From Planctomycetota bacterium (GTDB taxonomy: Bacteria > Planctomycetota > Phycisphaerae > UBA1845 > PWPN01), in NCBI GenBank assembly GCA_022711465.1, contig JAKLEZ010000005.1, positions 248,001 through 312,000 of the forward strand: a stretch of DNA of 64,000 nt. Direction: 5' to 3'. Positions 18,067-27,806 of the stretch are shown piece after piece. The notes under the pieces are model-generated. The model saw nothing but the letters and a program-made list of their open reading frames with translations. It searched no databases and was not told the DNA's origin. Within the stretch, counting starts at the first letter, position 1. Each line of letters starts with the position of its first letter. A program made the position numbers and the translations under genes.

Positions 18067-19866
18067 TTACGGACGGGTCATCGGTCGGAGAATGACGGCT
18101 TGCAGGTCCATGACGGCCAAGCCGGGCTTCATTGTCAGACGAATCGAGAGGCTTCTCGCTCCGGCCGTCTGCAACTCCACTGTGCCGATCGGATCAGTGA
18201 CGCGTTGGAACCAGCCCCCGGTTTCACGGGTTCTGGCCGGCAGTCGTTTCCCATCCACTTCAACCACATATTCGCCCCCCTCGCCTTTCGCGCAACCGTA
18301 GACCACTTCCACGCGAAACGCGCCCGGCTTCTCCACCTGAATCGGCCAGCTGATCCAGTCGTTGGCGTCAGTCCAATAGCCAACGCTTTCGCGCCCTTTC
18401 TGACCATCGTAGCGGATCGAGGTACCGTGCAATTCCGCGTCACGCCCGTGGAGGTGAAAAACTCCGTCGGCGTCGGCCCGCAAGCGAGGTTGAACGATCC
18501 TCAGGTCGCCCTCGATGTCGAGCGCAATCACCGAAGCGTGCAAATCCGGCGCCGCCGCCGGTACCTGAATCGTCAATGCCTCCGCGTCGCTGCTGCAAGG
18601 CAACGGCGCATGGCGCGAATCGGCAAGCAGGTACGCCTGAGATGCCTGGCTCGCCAGGCCCGGCACGGCAAGACACCCGTCCTTGGGCCAGTCAAAGACG
18701 TGCAGATAGAGCCGCGTCGTGCCATTGTCCAACAGTTTCTGCGTGCAGCGCCCCCAGGGCAATTGCCTTGAAAAGGGGCTGGCCGACGTGCCGTAAATGC
18801 TCTCGCTGCTTGTCCGCATCCAGCGCCCGATGTGCGTCAGGCGATTCACACTCGCCTCGGGAATCACGCCTTCCGCCGTGGGACCGACATTTAGCAGGTA
18901 ATTCCCTCCCTTGCTGGAGATATCGATCAGGTTGCGGATCAACGCTTCCGTCGACTTCCATGCGTGGTCATGGCTCTTGTAACCCCAACTGCCGTTCATC
19001 GTCATGCACGTCTCCCAGTCTTTGCCAGGAATTCCATTGGGCGGAATGCGCTGCTCGGGCGTCGAGAAATCGCCCCCCAGGCCTACACGATCATTGACGA
19101 TGATCTCCGGTTGCAGCGATCGAACCATGGCCAACAGTTCCGTTCCCCGCCATGCCTCTCCGGTCAGCTTGTCATAGCTGAAATCGAACCACAGCACGTC
19201 GATCTTGCCGTAGCGGGTCATGAGTTCGCGGACCTGCCCGTGCAAATAATCAAGATACTTGTTCAGGTCGCGTTTCTGGGCGAGCGTCTCCGGTCGTTTG
19301 CGCTCGGGATGCAGGCGATCGCCGACCACAGGGTAGTCGGGATGATGCCAGTCAATCAACGAGTAGTAGAAGCCTACCCGAATCCCCTCGGAGCGAAAGG
19401 CCTCCAGCCATTCCTTCACCACGTCGCGATGGGCGGGAGCGTGCATCGCGGTGAAATCCGTGAGCTTGCTGTCGAACAGGCAGAAACCCTCGTGATGCTT
19501 GGTCGTGAGGACAGCGTACTGCATACCCGCGGCCTTGGCCAACCTGGCCCAGTCGCGCGGATTGTACCAAACCGGGTCGTACTGATGGATCAAGGAATCC
19601 CAGTCGGCGGTCGGGATGCTGAGGAAATGCCGGGTCCACGTTGTACAGAAATCCGGATTGTCAAGGCGTTGTCCTTTCCACTCGCCCGCGGGAATGGCAT
19701 AAAGGCCCCAGTGAATAAACATGCCAAACCGCGCTTTGCGCCACCACGCCATGCGCTGGTCGCGTTCCGTGGACGCTTCGGCCAACAGCGAGCTTCCTTG
19801 AGGTACGGTGATTCCAAGAACCACAGCCATGCCCAGAACCACGACAGGAACTAGGTTCGGTCTCAT
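18067..19866 (-). CDS. Secreted alpha-L-fucosidase, GH29
   Basis: The product is 599 residues with a signal peptide (hydrophobic 5-20, then a small-residue site near LLAEAS). The catalytic (beta/alpha)8 domain spans about 35-370 with family motifs: FGMFIHWGLYA near the N-terminus, YAVLTTKHHEGFCLF, and the nucleophile Asp in VLWFDFSYD (about D228). GYKSHD and NYLLNVGPTAEG mark the end of the barrel. The C-terminal 200 residues form one or two beta-sandwich domains, probably carbohydrate-binding. GH29 enzymes release alpha-linked L-fucose from glycans with retention. AGGA lies 6 bases before the ATG. It is followed upstream by a GH172 gene in the same orientation, separated by 328 bases, so co-transcription is possible but not certain. 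Confidence 0.93.
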   Translation of the reverse strand: MRPNLVPVVVLGMAVVLGITVPQGSSLLAEASTERDQRMAWWRKARFGMFIHWGLYAIPAGEWKGQRLDNPDFCTTWTRHFLSIPTADWDSLIHQYDPVWYNPRDWARLAKAAGMQYAVLTTKHHEGFCLFDSKLTDFTAMHAPAHRDVVKEWLEAFRSEGIRVGFYYSLIDWHHPDYPVVGDRLHPERKRPETLAQKRDLNKYLDYLHGQVRELMTRYGKIDVLWFDFSYDKLTGEAWRGTELLAMVRSLQPEIIVNDRVGLGGDFSTPEQRIPPNGIPGKDWETCMTMNGSWGYKSHDHAWKSTEALIRNLIDISSKGGNYLLNVGPTAEGVIPEASVNRLTHIGRWMRTSSESIYGTSASPFSRQLPWGRCTQKLLDNGTTRLYLHVFDWPKDGCLAVPGLASQASQAYLLADSRHAPLPCSSDAEALTIQVPAAAPDLHASVIALDIEGDLRIVQPRLRADADGVFHLHGRDAELHGTSIRYDGQKGRESVGYWTDANDWISWPIQVEKPGAFRVEVVYGCAKGEGGEYVVEVDGKRLPARTRETGGWFQRVTDPIGTVELQTAGARSLSIRLTMKPGLAVMDLQAVILRPMTRP

Positions 19867-20194
19867 TCTGCTTCCTCGCGGGTTGGTGAGCCCGATGATC
19901 TACCGAACCGCAAGCCCACCGTGGGCCACTTGATCAACGCTTTGAAACGGGATCTTCCCGGCAGCCTTGCCCGGTCACGTTGCCGGGCCTCGCTCGGCCA
20001 TCGTACAGCGACCCCCATGGCGCCAAACCGCTCTCGAACTCGTCCCTCCGTGCCCCAAGCGTCCAGAGCGTCCTTCCGGCGACCCATGACTCGCGGCAAT
20101 CCGTCGCCGCAGGTTGAAGCCCTCAACCTGAGCATGCCCGCCCGCGACGGCCGGCCGATCCTCGACTCCCGGCGGCAGATCACCAAAGCCGCCT
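19867..20194. other. Intergenic stretch between GH172 and GH29 genes
   Basis: The 328 bases hold only the Shine-Dalgarno sequence of the downstream fucosidase. No convincing ORF, hairpin with T-tract or promoter was found; a long minus-strand frame across it is Arg-rich and has no support. Confidence 0.5.
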
Positions 20195-21706
20195 CTACTT
20201 GACCAGCACGTACTTCGTGATCCGGGCGACTTCCAACCCGTCCACGCCAAGATAATAGCCCGTCGACTTGTCGTTCTTCCCGACGCATTTGAACTTCAGC
20301 TCGTGATCGCCCGCCACCAGGTCGACGTAACCCATGCCGAACTCCGAAGACGTGACCGCCGGGGCATACAGGTCCAGAGCCTTCATGCCCGACAACGCCT
20401 TGCCGTCCAGCAGCACCTCGAATGTGCCATAGTCGCGGGCCGTGGTCAGTCGCAGCGTCGCTATGCCCGCCAGGGCCTTCTCCAGCTTGAACGGGATAGT
20501 CACCTCACCCGGCTGGTTGGCAAACTTCACCCAGAGCTGCGCGCCGCCGTTGAATCTCCCACGCTGCGCTTCGACCGGCGTTGACGATGGCTCCGCCTTG
20601 GCATCCTTCACCATCCCCTCAAACTGGATCACCTCCGTCGGGATACTACGCTCCTCCGCCGGCGGCAGCGTCGTGAACCGCTTGGCCTTGCCCGTCTGAT
20701 ACCAGAAGGCCACCGAACTCATCAGGTCGGACCGCTCCATGAAGCCGGAAACCTGGCGGCCGCTTGCGTCGAACACATTGCCCTTGTCCTCGATCGTGAC
20801 CTTCAGCGATCGGGCGAAATGGACAGGGTCGTTGACGTGCCAGCGATACGCGGTGATGAGGTCGCCAAAATCACGCCCCCGGTCCAGGCCGTTGAGGGTG
20901 ATGCCGTAAAACGGCCGGTTGAGCACCCGGAATCCCCACGCATCGCAAAAGTAGTCCTCCGTTCCCGTGCCGCGAAGCTGCGGCTCAGCCGCCCCGTCGA
21001 TGTAGAACCGGTCGTCGCCCTCGCCGAACCAGCCTCGCGTCCGCAGGGCGACGGACAACACCGTACCAACGTAATGCCCGCGACCCTCGGCGTCGAGAAT
21101 CAGGTAGTCCTCACCCATCTTCGCGGGATACTCCTGCCGATACTGGGCGTGAAAGAAGGCCGTGGTCGAAGGCAACTCGTCAACCTCCTCGTAGTCAACG
21201 TAGTAGTAGATCGCCCGGGCAGCCTCCTTCGAGTCGTTGGTCAACGTGAGCTTCGCGCTCTTGGCAAACGGCATCGGCCAGTAGCAGTTCAACGCCCGCC
21301 CTTCCGACGAGACCGCCACGGGTAATGAGTCCACGGCTGTCAGCGCTCCGTGCCCCACGGCAAAGAAATCCCCGATGGGAGTCTCCACCGCCGGCTCCTC
21401 CTGACCGTCCCAGTACATCCGCAACGTCAGCCAACGCCCCCAGCCGGCCGGCGCCGCAATCGTGAACCAGATGTGCCGAACGACACCCGGCCCCTGAAGC
21501 TCGGCCAGGGTCAGCGTTTCCCCGGCCGGCAGCTGGCGATTGTCCTGGTTGGTATTCCTCCATTCCGGGTTCGCACTCGACGCTCGTTTCGTCCGGGCGC
21601 TGCGAACATTGAACAGGTTGTCCAGGTCGCCGGCCAACACCGCCGCCGGCAGAACCAAGGTGAACAGGATCATCGACGTACCGGCAGGTAATGATCTTCT
21701 TCTCAT
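20195..21706 (-). CDS. Secreted DUF2961 (GH172-type) glycoside hydrolase
   Basis: The protein is 503 residues from the ATG at 21706, which has AGGAGA about 8 bases upstream; an ATG 36 bases earlier has no such site. A signal peptide is visible (SMILFTLVLPAAVLAG). The DUF2961 core covers about 45-390: GPGVVRHIWFTI, a YWDGQEEPAVETPIGDFF segment, QYRQEYP, and the signature GTGTEDYF, whose acidic residues are likely to include catalytic ones. DUF2961 is now classed as GH172, with characterised members acting on difructose dianhydride or D-arabinofuranosides; the exact substrate here is unknown. The last 120 residues form a jelly-roll-like C-terminal domain. A second family member lies at 52895-54559. 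Confidence 0.88.
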   Translation of the reverse strand: MRRRSLPAGTSMILFTLVLPAAVLAGDLDNLFNVRSARTKRASSANPEWRNTNQDNRQLPAGETLTLAELQGPGVVRHIWFTIAAPAGWGRWLTLRMYWDGQEEPAVETPIGDFFAVGHGALTAVDSLPVAVSSEGRALNCYWPMPFAKSAKLTLTNDSKEAARAIYYYVDYEEVDELPSTTAFFHAQYRQEYPAKMGEDYLILDAEGRGHYVGTVLSVALRTRGWFGEGDDRFYIDGAAEPQLRGTGTEDYFCDAWGFRVLNRPFYGITLNGLDRGRDFGDLITAYRWHVNDPVHFARSLKVTIEDKGNVFDASGRQVSGFMERSDLMSSVAFWYQTGKAKRFTTLPPAEERSIPTEVIQFEGMVKDAKAEPSSTPVEAQRGRFNGGAQLWVKFANQPGEVTIPFKLEKALAGIATLRLTTARDYGTFEVLLDGKALSGMKALDLYAPAVTSSEFGMGYVDLVAGDHELKFKCVGKNDKSTGYYLGVDGLEVARITKYVLVK

Positions 21707-22337
21707 GGCCCTTCTCCTGTGTTCCGGGGACAAATCTGACACCGCGTGCAGGCTAAGCCAAGATCAACCGGCGCTCAAGAGCCTCCTATCCAGGAGCTCG
21801 AGAGAGGAAACCCATCCGCACGACACTCCATCGCCGCCCCACCGGCCCAGGCCACACGCCGTTTCCGACGCGTCTTGCCTGGTCTCGCTCCTCACCGGCT
21901 CTCACCGTTTCGGTTGCCCACTTCCCAGCGGGTCACCGGGCGTGTTATTACATGGCCGATTCCGCCATCAGCCGGATGAGACCGCGGCCGAGAAAACGGC
22001 TGCCCGCCGCCAGACGAAGAGCTGCAAGCGATCACCGACCGCTGCGATTGGGTTCGTTTGGCGCTCGGTATTTCGGCGAAACCCTCCTTCCGGCGACGGG
22101 TCGTCCGCAAACTGTGCTGGGCCACCGGTGACGAACCTGCTGGCTTGCCTTGAACCGGCGTCAGGCACGCTTGCGTTCGCCCCAGTCTCGGAGGATACTC
22201 TCACCCATGGCCTGAAACGGGGATCCGCCCGGAGACTTTCTCGCGGCCGGATAGGACGCAACGATTCCGCGACCGCTCCGTCCGTCTCCTCAGGATGACT
22301 CGCTTGGCGGCCTGCGGCCTGCAAAGGAGCCTTGCTG
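21707..22337. other. Divergent intergenic region, no gene found
   Basis: These 631 bases separate the divergent GH172 and DUF362 genes and must carry both promoters, though no clear -35/-10 pair was recognised. The only functional marks seen are Shine-Dalgarno sequences at the two edges (AGGAGA on the minus strand, AAGGAG at about 22324 on the plus strand). A long minus-strand frame over part of the region has an implausible composition. Confidence 0.5.
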
Positions 22338-23750
22338 ATGCGTTCGCCCACGGACCCGCCACCCAAACGCACCAGCTGCACCTGCGCCAGATCACGGGCC
22401 AGTCGCCGGGAACTCCTCAAGCAGGCGATGGGGATCGGAGCGACCATCGGACTGAGCCGGTCCCGGACGGCAGCCGCCCAGATGCAAGAGCCCGAGCGGC
22501 TCAAGCCGATCGGCGAAGCCCAGGGTGTCCATCCCGGAAGAGTGGTGTGGGTCCATGACCCCCGGGCTGCTAATTGGAGGGGTCCGGGAAACGGGCATTG
22601 GTACGAGCCCGCCTGCACCGACCAGGAGCGGGTGGACCGGATGGTGGAGCGGGCGGTCGGGGAGCTGTGCAGCGAGACCTCGGCGGCTCGGGCCTGGAAT
22701 CGGCTTTTCCGGCATCTGAATGCGACGCGAGGCCGAGGCGACCGGGGCTACAAGACCGGCGAAAAGGTCGTCATCAAGCCCAACTGGGTCGGGATGATCT
22801 TCCGCGAAGGGGCAGTGGACCCCGAAAGCTACACCTTCATTCAGCGACCCGACTACATGAACACGTCGCCCCAGATGATCATCGCCTTACTGCGGCAGCT
22901 GACCGCCACCGTGGGCGTCAGGGAAGCCGACATCACCATCTGCGACACGCTGGCCTACATCGTCCACGAATACTACAACATCCTGCACGCGGGATTCCCA
23001 AACGTGCCTTTCGTGGACTACGCCGGCAAGTTCGGGCGCACCCGGGCCCAGCCATCCTCAATACCCGTCTACTGGAGCTGCCGACCCAAGGACCAGGCCC
23101 CGGACTTCCTGCCCGTGTGCTTCGCCGAGGCAGAGTACGTCATCAATCTGGCCAGCCTGAAGGCCCACACCCGCACCGGCGTCACCCTTTGTGGGAAAAA
23201 CCACTTCGGCTCACTGGTACGCTGGCCGGTCCAATCAGGCTACTACGACATGCACCGGGGTTCGTTCTCCGAGTCGACCCGCGCCTACCGGGAGCAGGTC
23301 GACCTCATGGGCCACACCCACCTGGGCGGCAAGACCGTGCTCCACCTGATCGACGGCCTCTACTCCGGTAAGCACCCCATCGACCCGGCACCCCGGCGAT
23401 GGAAATCCCAGCCTTTCAACGGCCGCTGGACAGCGAGCCTCCTGGCCTCGCAGGATCCCGTGGCAATCGACTCCGTGGGCTTCGATTTCCTCTGGACGGA
23501 ATGGACCGACTATCCCCGGCGGAACGGAACGGACGATTACCTGCACGAGGCGGCCCTGGCGGGGAATCCACCCTCCGGAACCTTCTACGACCCCCACCAC
23601 CCTGCACCGGTCCAGAGGCTGGCCAGCCTCGGCGTCCACGAGCATTGGAACAACGCCCAGGAGAAAAAGTACTCCGGCAACCTGGGGACCGGCAAGGGAA
23701 TCGAACTGCTGGCCGTCAGTCCGGAAGGAGCGGCAAGCACCCAGGCCTGA
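22338..23750 (+). CDS. DUF362 domain protein with Tat signal
   Basis: The product is 470 residues. The ATG at 22338 is preceded by AAGGAG at 8 bases. A twin-arginine signal is visible at about 22-48 (SRRELLKQAMGIGATIGL), which predicts export in a folded state. The DUF362 core includes GEKVVIKPNWVG, ADITICDTLAY, YVINLASLKAHTRTGVTLCGKNHFGS, and VAIDSVGFDFL near the C-terminus. Many DUF362 proteins bind iron-sulphur clusters, but no ferredoxin-type Cys pattern is present here. The biochemical role is unknown. It is followed after 72 bases by the DUF4838 gene in the same direction, suggesting a two-gene unit. Confidence 0.9.
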   Translation: MRSPTDPPPKRTSCTCARSRASRRELLKQAMGIGATIGLSRSRTAAAQMQEPERLKPIGEAQGVHPGRVVWVHDPRAANWRGPGNGHWYEPACTDQERVDRMVERAVGELCSETSAARAWNRLFRHLNATRGRGDRGYKTGEKVVIKPNWVGMIFREGAVDPESYTFIQRPDYMNTSPQMIIALLRQLTATVGVREADITICDTLAYIVHEYYNILHAGFPNVPFVDYAGKFGRTRAQPSSIPVYWSCRPKDQAPDFLPVCFAEAEYVINLASLKAHTRTGVTLCGKNHFGSLVRWPVQSGYYDMHRGSFSESTRAYREQVDLMGHTHLGGKTVLHLIDGLYSGKHPIDPAPRRWKSQPFNGRWTASLLASQDPVAIDSVGFDFLWTEWTDYPRRNGTDDYLHEAALAGNPPSGTFYDPHHPAPVQRLASLGVHEHWNNAQEKKYSGNLGTGKGIELLAVSPEGAASTQA

Positions 23751-23822
23751 TGTGGATTCGAGACAGGAATGTGCCCTGACACCGCTCGGCCAGGCATCTG
23801 CGTTGATTGAGACAGGACTCGA

Positions 23823-25757
23823 ATGGGAGACCTTCGGACGATGAACAACTCTGACCATGGGGCCCTCGGGCTCGCCGTGACTCCCCTCTCGCCCGCCAGG
23901 CGATCAATACACCCGGACGGGCAGAGAACACGCCCCTGTCGCTCCTTCATGGTTTGGACGGTCGGGCTGAGTGCGGCGATGGCCTGGACGGTGCCCGCAC
24001 GCGCGACGGCAGCGGATGTCGTGGTCGTGCAAAACGGGGCGTCAGCGTATCGAATCGTCACCCCCGACAACGCCTCGCCCGCCGAAACCTATGCGGCTTC
24101 GGAGCTTCAGACCTTCCTCGCTCAGGTCTCAGGCGTCAAGCTCCCGCTGGCGGCCGAAGGCCAGGCCGTAGCCGGGCCCGCATTCTACGTCGGAAAGTGC
24201 AGACGACTCGACAAGACCCTCCTGGAACAGGCGGATAAGCTGGGAACTGACGGCGTGATCGTCAAGTCCTTGGACAAGGACTTCGTCCTCCTGGGCAAGG
24301 ACAACCGCGGCCAAGTATACGCATCCTACGTGTTCCTGGAGCGATTCTGCGGGTGCCGGTTCCTGGCCCCCGATTGCACTATCACGCCCAGACAACCGAA
24401 GCTCACCCTGCCCGATATCGACTACCGCTATGCACCCCCCTTCGTCTATCGCGACGAACTCTATCACGACGTGTCGGATTGGCAGTTCGCGGCTCGATTG
24501 AAGCTCAACGGGGCCAATATCTGGCAATGCCTCGGCCAGCCCGTTCCCGACACCCAGGGGCGGTTCACCGGCGTGCTCATCTGGCCGTTCGTCCATACGG
24601 CGGCGGCCATTGCACCGGGAAACGTGTACTTCGCAACACACCCCGAATACTACAGCCTGGTCGGCGGCAAGCGGATCTGCGAGGCAATCAGCGGGCAACT
24701 GTGCTTCACGAACCCGAACGTGATCGAGCTCGCCAAGACCCAGGCGATCAAGTGGATCGAGCAGACGCCGAACCTCACCGCCGTGGACATCTCGCAGAAC
24801 GACGCCTGGCCGGGCAGGTGGGGATGCTGCGAGTGCGAGGCCTGCATGGCCGTGGTCAAGGAAGAAGACGCGCAGCATGGGACCATCCTGCGGCTGGTCA
24901 ACGCCGTGGCCGATGCGGTCAAGACCAAGTACCCGGACGAGTACGTCGAGACCCTTGCCTATCAGTATTCCATCGCCGCACCCAAGGTCACCAGGCCACG
25001 CGATAACGTCATCATCCGCCTCTGCCATCACGCCTGCTATTTCCACGGTATCGACGACGAGGAGCTGAGCAAGCCGTATCGAGCGGCCATCGACGACTGG
25101 CGAAAGATCGCCAAGAGCATCTGGGTCTGGCATTACGGGGTGAACTTCTGGGACTACCTGGCACCGAACCCAAATCTGAACGGCCTGGTGGACGATATCC
25201 GATACTACGCGGCCCACGGAGTGAACGGCGTGATGCTGCAGGGCAACCTGCAGGGATCAGGGTCCGAGCTGTCCAACCTCCGCCAGTACCTGACCGCCCA
25301 GCTGCTCTGGGATCCGACCCAGGACCCGATGAAGATCCGTTCAGAATTCTGCGCGGGCTACTACGGGCCCGTGTCGGACGAGGTGATGGCGTTCCTGGCC
25401 CTGATGGATGCGTTCGGCAAAGAGATCAAGGTGCACATCCCGATGAACGGCTGGCATCCGCAGGAGATCACCCCTCCCGAATTCGTCACCAAAGGCCTGG
25501 CCATCCTCAACCGAGCCTGCGACCGAACTGAAGACGTCGCCGTGCGCAACCGCCTGGAGAAGCTGCTGGTTCCGCTGTGGCACATGCAGCTGAGCTTCCC
25601 CGACAAGTACGGACTGCGCGCCGAAGACGCCCCGGCGCTCCTGGAAAGGTTTAAGAAGGCCCTGGACACCAACAGGATTACCTTCTGGAGCGAAGGCGGC
25701 GCCAGCGCGAATATGCTCGCCCAGTACGACAAGATGTACGGGAGGAAGAAGCCGTGA
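23823..25757 (+). CDS. Secreted DUF4838 glycoside-hydrolase-like protein
   Basis: The product is 644 residues. A hydrophobic segment at about 43-62 with an Ala-rich site (VPARATAA) is a signal peptide, placed unusually late; the ATG at 23841 gives a shorter leader. Residues about 65-185 match the GH67/GH20-type N-terminal alpha/beta domain that precedes many hydrolases (PAETYAASELQTFLAQVSG, LLGKDNRGQVYASYVFLERFCGCRF). The rest is a DUF4838 TIM-barrel-like region with Cys- and Trp-rich motifs (GRWGCCECEAC, WVWHYGVNFWDYL). A role in polysaccharide breakdown is probable, but no substrate can be named. It is probably co-transcribed with the DUF362 gene. Confidence 0.88.
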   Translation: MGDLRTMNNSDHGALGLAVTPLSPARRSIHPDGQRTRPCRSFMVWTVGLSAAMAWTVPARATAADVVVVQNGASAYRIVTPDNASPAETYAASELQTFLAQVSGVKLPLAAEGQAVAGPAFYVGKCRRLDKTLLEQADKLGTDGVIVKSLDKDFVLLGKDNRGQVYASYVFLERFCGCRFLAPDCTITPRQPKLTLPDIDYRYAPPFVYRDELYHDVSDWQFAARLKLNGANIWQCLGQPVPDTQGRFTGVLIWPFVHTAAAIAPGNVYFATHPEYYSLVGGKRICEAISGQLCFTNPNVIELAKTQAIKWIEQTPNLTAVDISQNDAWPGRWGCCECEACMAVVKEEDAQHGTILRLVNAVADAVKTKYPDEYVETLAYQYSIAAPKVTRPRDNVIIRLCHHACYFHGIDDEELSKPYRAAIDDWRKIAKSIWVWHYGVNFWDYLAPNPNLNGLVDDIRYYAAHGVNGVMLQGNLQGSGSELSNLRQYLTAQLLWDPTQDPMKIRSEFCAGYYGPVSDEVMAFLALMDAFGKEIKVHIPMNGWHPQEITPPEFVTKGLAILNRACDRTEDVAVRNRLEKLLVPLWHMQLSFPDKYGLRAEDAPALLERFKKALDTNRITFWSEGGASANMLAQYDKMYGRKKP

Positions 25758-26016
25758 AAAAGAACTTTTAGGAAGATAAAGGAATGGGAGACGAGCAAGA
25801 ACGACGGATCACCCGCTGCGTTCCCGTTTCCCGTTCGCCCGGGGGACTGAAATGACGGCGAGGCCCGGGCTGCCATGAGGGCGGCAACGAGGCCTCGGTC
25901 CGTATCGTGCAATCGTCAGGCCCGGCTTGATGGCGGAGTCGGGTTCGCGGGTCCGAGACGCCTGTGATCGCGTTGAGACGTGTTCCAACGCATTCGAGTA
26001 GACAGGAAAGGCAATC

Positions 26017-26352
26017 ATGAAGAAGAAATGGAAATGCGCGTGTGGTTATGTTCACGACGGGGACGCCCCACCGGCCAAGTGCCCCAAGTGCGGGGCCCCG
26101 CCCGAGAAGTTCACACTGCTGGATGAGGCGGCCGCTAACCTGGTGGAACGATCCAGGCGAACAAACATGCTCCACGCCCGGGTCATCGACCTCGCCCGCC
26201 AGATCGAAGGGGTCTGCAGAGAAGGTATCCAGGATGCCCTCGACCCCGGCTGCGTGGACGTGTTCAACAAGTCGCTCCTCGCCAGCTACGAGATGATGAA
26301 GCTCTCCATGACCGAGCTCGCCGGCCACATGAGCAAGGGCAAGTGGGGCTGA
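26017..26352 (+). CDS. Rubredoxin-like zinc/iron domain protein
   Basis: A 111-residue protein with AGGAAAGG upstream of its ATG. The N-terminal 35 residues form a rubredoxin/rubrerythrin C-terminal-type knuckle: KCACGYVHDG followed by CPKCGAPPEKF. The first pair is C-x-C rather than the usual C-x-x-C. The remaining 75 residues are helical, with one further Cys pair (Cys at about 71 and 83), and have no known catalytic motif. Such proteins are usually cytoplasmic electron carriers or metal sensors; which applies cannot be decided. It stands alone between larger exported proteins. Confidence 0.8.
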   Translation: MKKKWKCACGYVHDGDAPPAKCPKCGAPPEKFTLLDEAAANLVERSRRTNMLHARVIDLARQIEGVCREGIQDALDPGCVDVFNKSLLASYEMMKLSMTELAGHMSKGKWG

Positions 26353-26698
26353 CCAATCCGCAGCGCGGGGCAGCCGCGATGCCGAACACCGCGAGTGCGG
26401 CCTCCACCTCAGGTATGCCAGGGGCTCGACCGTGCTCCGGCTGGTCGCCGCTGCTCTGATTCAGGTCGGCGATCCCCGTGTGGATCAAACCCGCGGTCGA
26501 TGCGAAGGACCTGCACGACAGGTTGTCAGATGAGAAACAGCCCGACGCCCGCCTCATCCCGACCTGTGCGGGTCTGGCCGCATCCCACCCGCGAAACGGC
26601 TCACCGCAGGATGACGTCAGGACCGAAAGCAATGACGTCATCGCGATCCTGCTTTCGGATTCCGTGAATGCGGCCACCATGGCCGGGGAGATTCGAGA
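26353..26698. other. Intergenic stretch before ThuA gene, nothing found
   Basis: The 346 bases hold no supported gene. GGGGAG at about 26686 is the ribosome binding site for the next gene. Frames on both strands here have composition unlike the neighbours. Confidence 0.5.
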
Positions 26699-27757
26699 AT
26701 GCGATCCGTCAAGACGTTGAATATCGCTCAAAACCTGATCCGGAGAGTCTTGCCCATCATGCTGACCTTAATCCCCAACGTACTCTGGGGCGCCGAACAG
26801 TGGGTGACCTACAAGGGCGGCGAGGGACCGGGTAAAGGCAAACACATCGTGCTCATCTCCGGCGACGAGGAGTACCGCTCGGAAGAAGCCCTGCCGCAGC
26901 TCGCCAAGATCCTCACCAAACACCACGGATTCAAGTGCACCGTGCTCTTCGCAGTCGACCCCAAGACCGGCGAGATCAACCCCGAAATCCGCGACAACAT
27001 CCCCGGGCTCCAGGTTCTCGAGACCGCCGACCTGATGATCATCGCCACGCGTTTTCGCGACCTGCCCGACGAGCAGATGAAGTACGTCGATGCCTACGTG
27101 GCTTCAGGCAAGCCGATCATCGGAATGCGCACCGCCACACACGCTTTCAGCATTCCCAAGGGCAAAACCTACGCCCGGTACAGCTACAACAGCAAGGAGG
27201 AAGGCTGGATCGACGGATTCGGCCGCCGGGTACTCGGCGAAACCTGGGTCAGTCATCACGGCCAGCACGGCAAGCAGAGCACCCGCGGGGTCGTCGCCAA
27301 GGACATGAAAGACCATCCGATCGTGCGCGATTGCGCGGATATCTGGGGCCCCACCGATGTCTACACCGTGCGCTCGCCCCTGCCCGACGACAGCAAGGTC
27401 CTGATCCTGGGCCAGGTCCTCGAAGGCATGAAATCAACCGACAAGCCGGTGTCGGGTACCCCGAACGAGCCCATGATGCCGGTCGCCTGGATCAAGACCC
27501 ACCGAGGCGAGAAAGGCCGGACCGGCCGCGTCTTCACAACCACCATGGGCGCCGCAACCGACCTGGAGAGCGAGGGAATGCGCCGGCTGCTGGTCAACGC
27601 AGCCTACTGGTGCCTGGGCATCGAGGCGAAGATCCCACCCAAGGTGCAGGTGGATCTCGTGGGCCACTTCAAGCCCACGACCTTCGGCTTCGGCGGCCAC
27701 AAGAAGGGCGTCAAGCCGTCCGACCACCGGATGGACGGGTCGGAGCTGACCCCCTGA
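26699..27757 (+). CDS. Secreted ThuA-domain protein
   Basis: The product is 352 residues with a signal peptide (VLPIMLTLIPNVLWGAEQ). The ThuA domain (class I glutamine-amidotransferase-like fold) spans about 45-310: HIVLISGDEEYRSEEALPQLAKIL, DLMIIATRFRDLPDEQMKYVDAYVASGKPIIGMRTATHAF, and the C-terminal GRVFTTTMG. ThuA proteins are widespread in Planctomycetota, often near oligosaccharide-use genes, and have been linked to trehalose or sugar metabolism; no reaction is established for this type. The start is supported by GGGGAG 8 bases upstream. It converges on the enolase-superfamily gene, with 49 bases between. Confidence 0.9.
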   Translation: MRSVKTLNIAQNLIRRVLPIMLTLIPNVLWGAEQWVTYKGGEGPGKGKHIVLISGDEEYRSEEALPQLAKILTKHHGFKCTVLFAVDPKTGEINPEIRDNIPGLQVLETADLMIIATRFRDLPDEQMKYVDAYVASGKPIIGMRTATHAFSIPKGKTYARYSYNSKEEGWIDGFGRRVLGETWVSHHGQHGKQSTRGVVAKDMKDHPIVRDCADIWGPTDVYTVRSPLPDDSKVLILGQVLEGMKSTDKPVSGTPNEPMMPVAWIKTHRGEKGRTGRVFTTTMGAATDLESEGMRRLLVNAAYWCLGIEAKIPPKVQVDLVGHFKPTTFGFGGHKKGVKPSDHRMDGSELTP

Positions 27758-27806
27758 GGTGCCCCCAAGTCCCCCGCCGACCAACGACCCGTCCCGGCGG
27801 GAGCCT

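Noticed and set aside
27773..27801. CCCGCCG/CGGCGGG inverted repeat between the ThuA and dehydratase genes
   Set aside because: Seven pairs with a 15-base loop and no T-tract; common by chance in GC-rich DNA.
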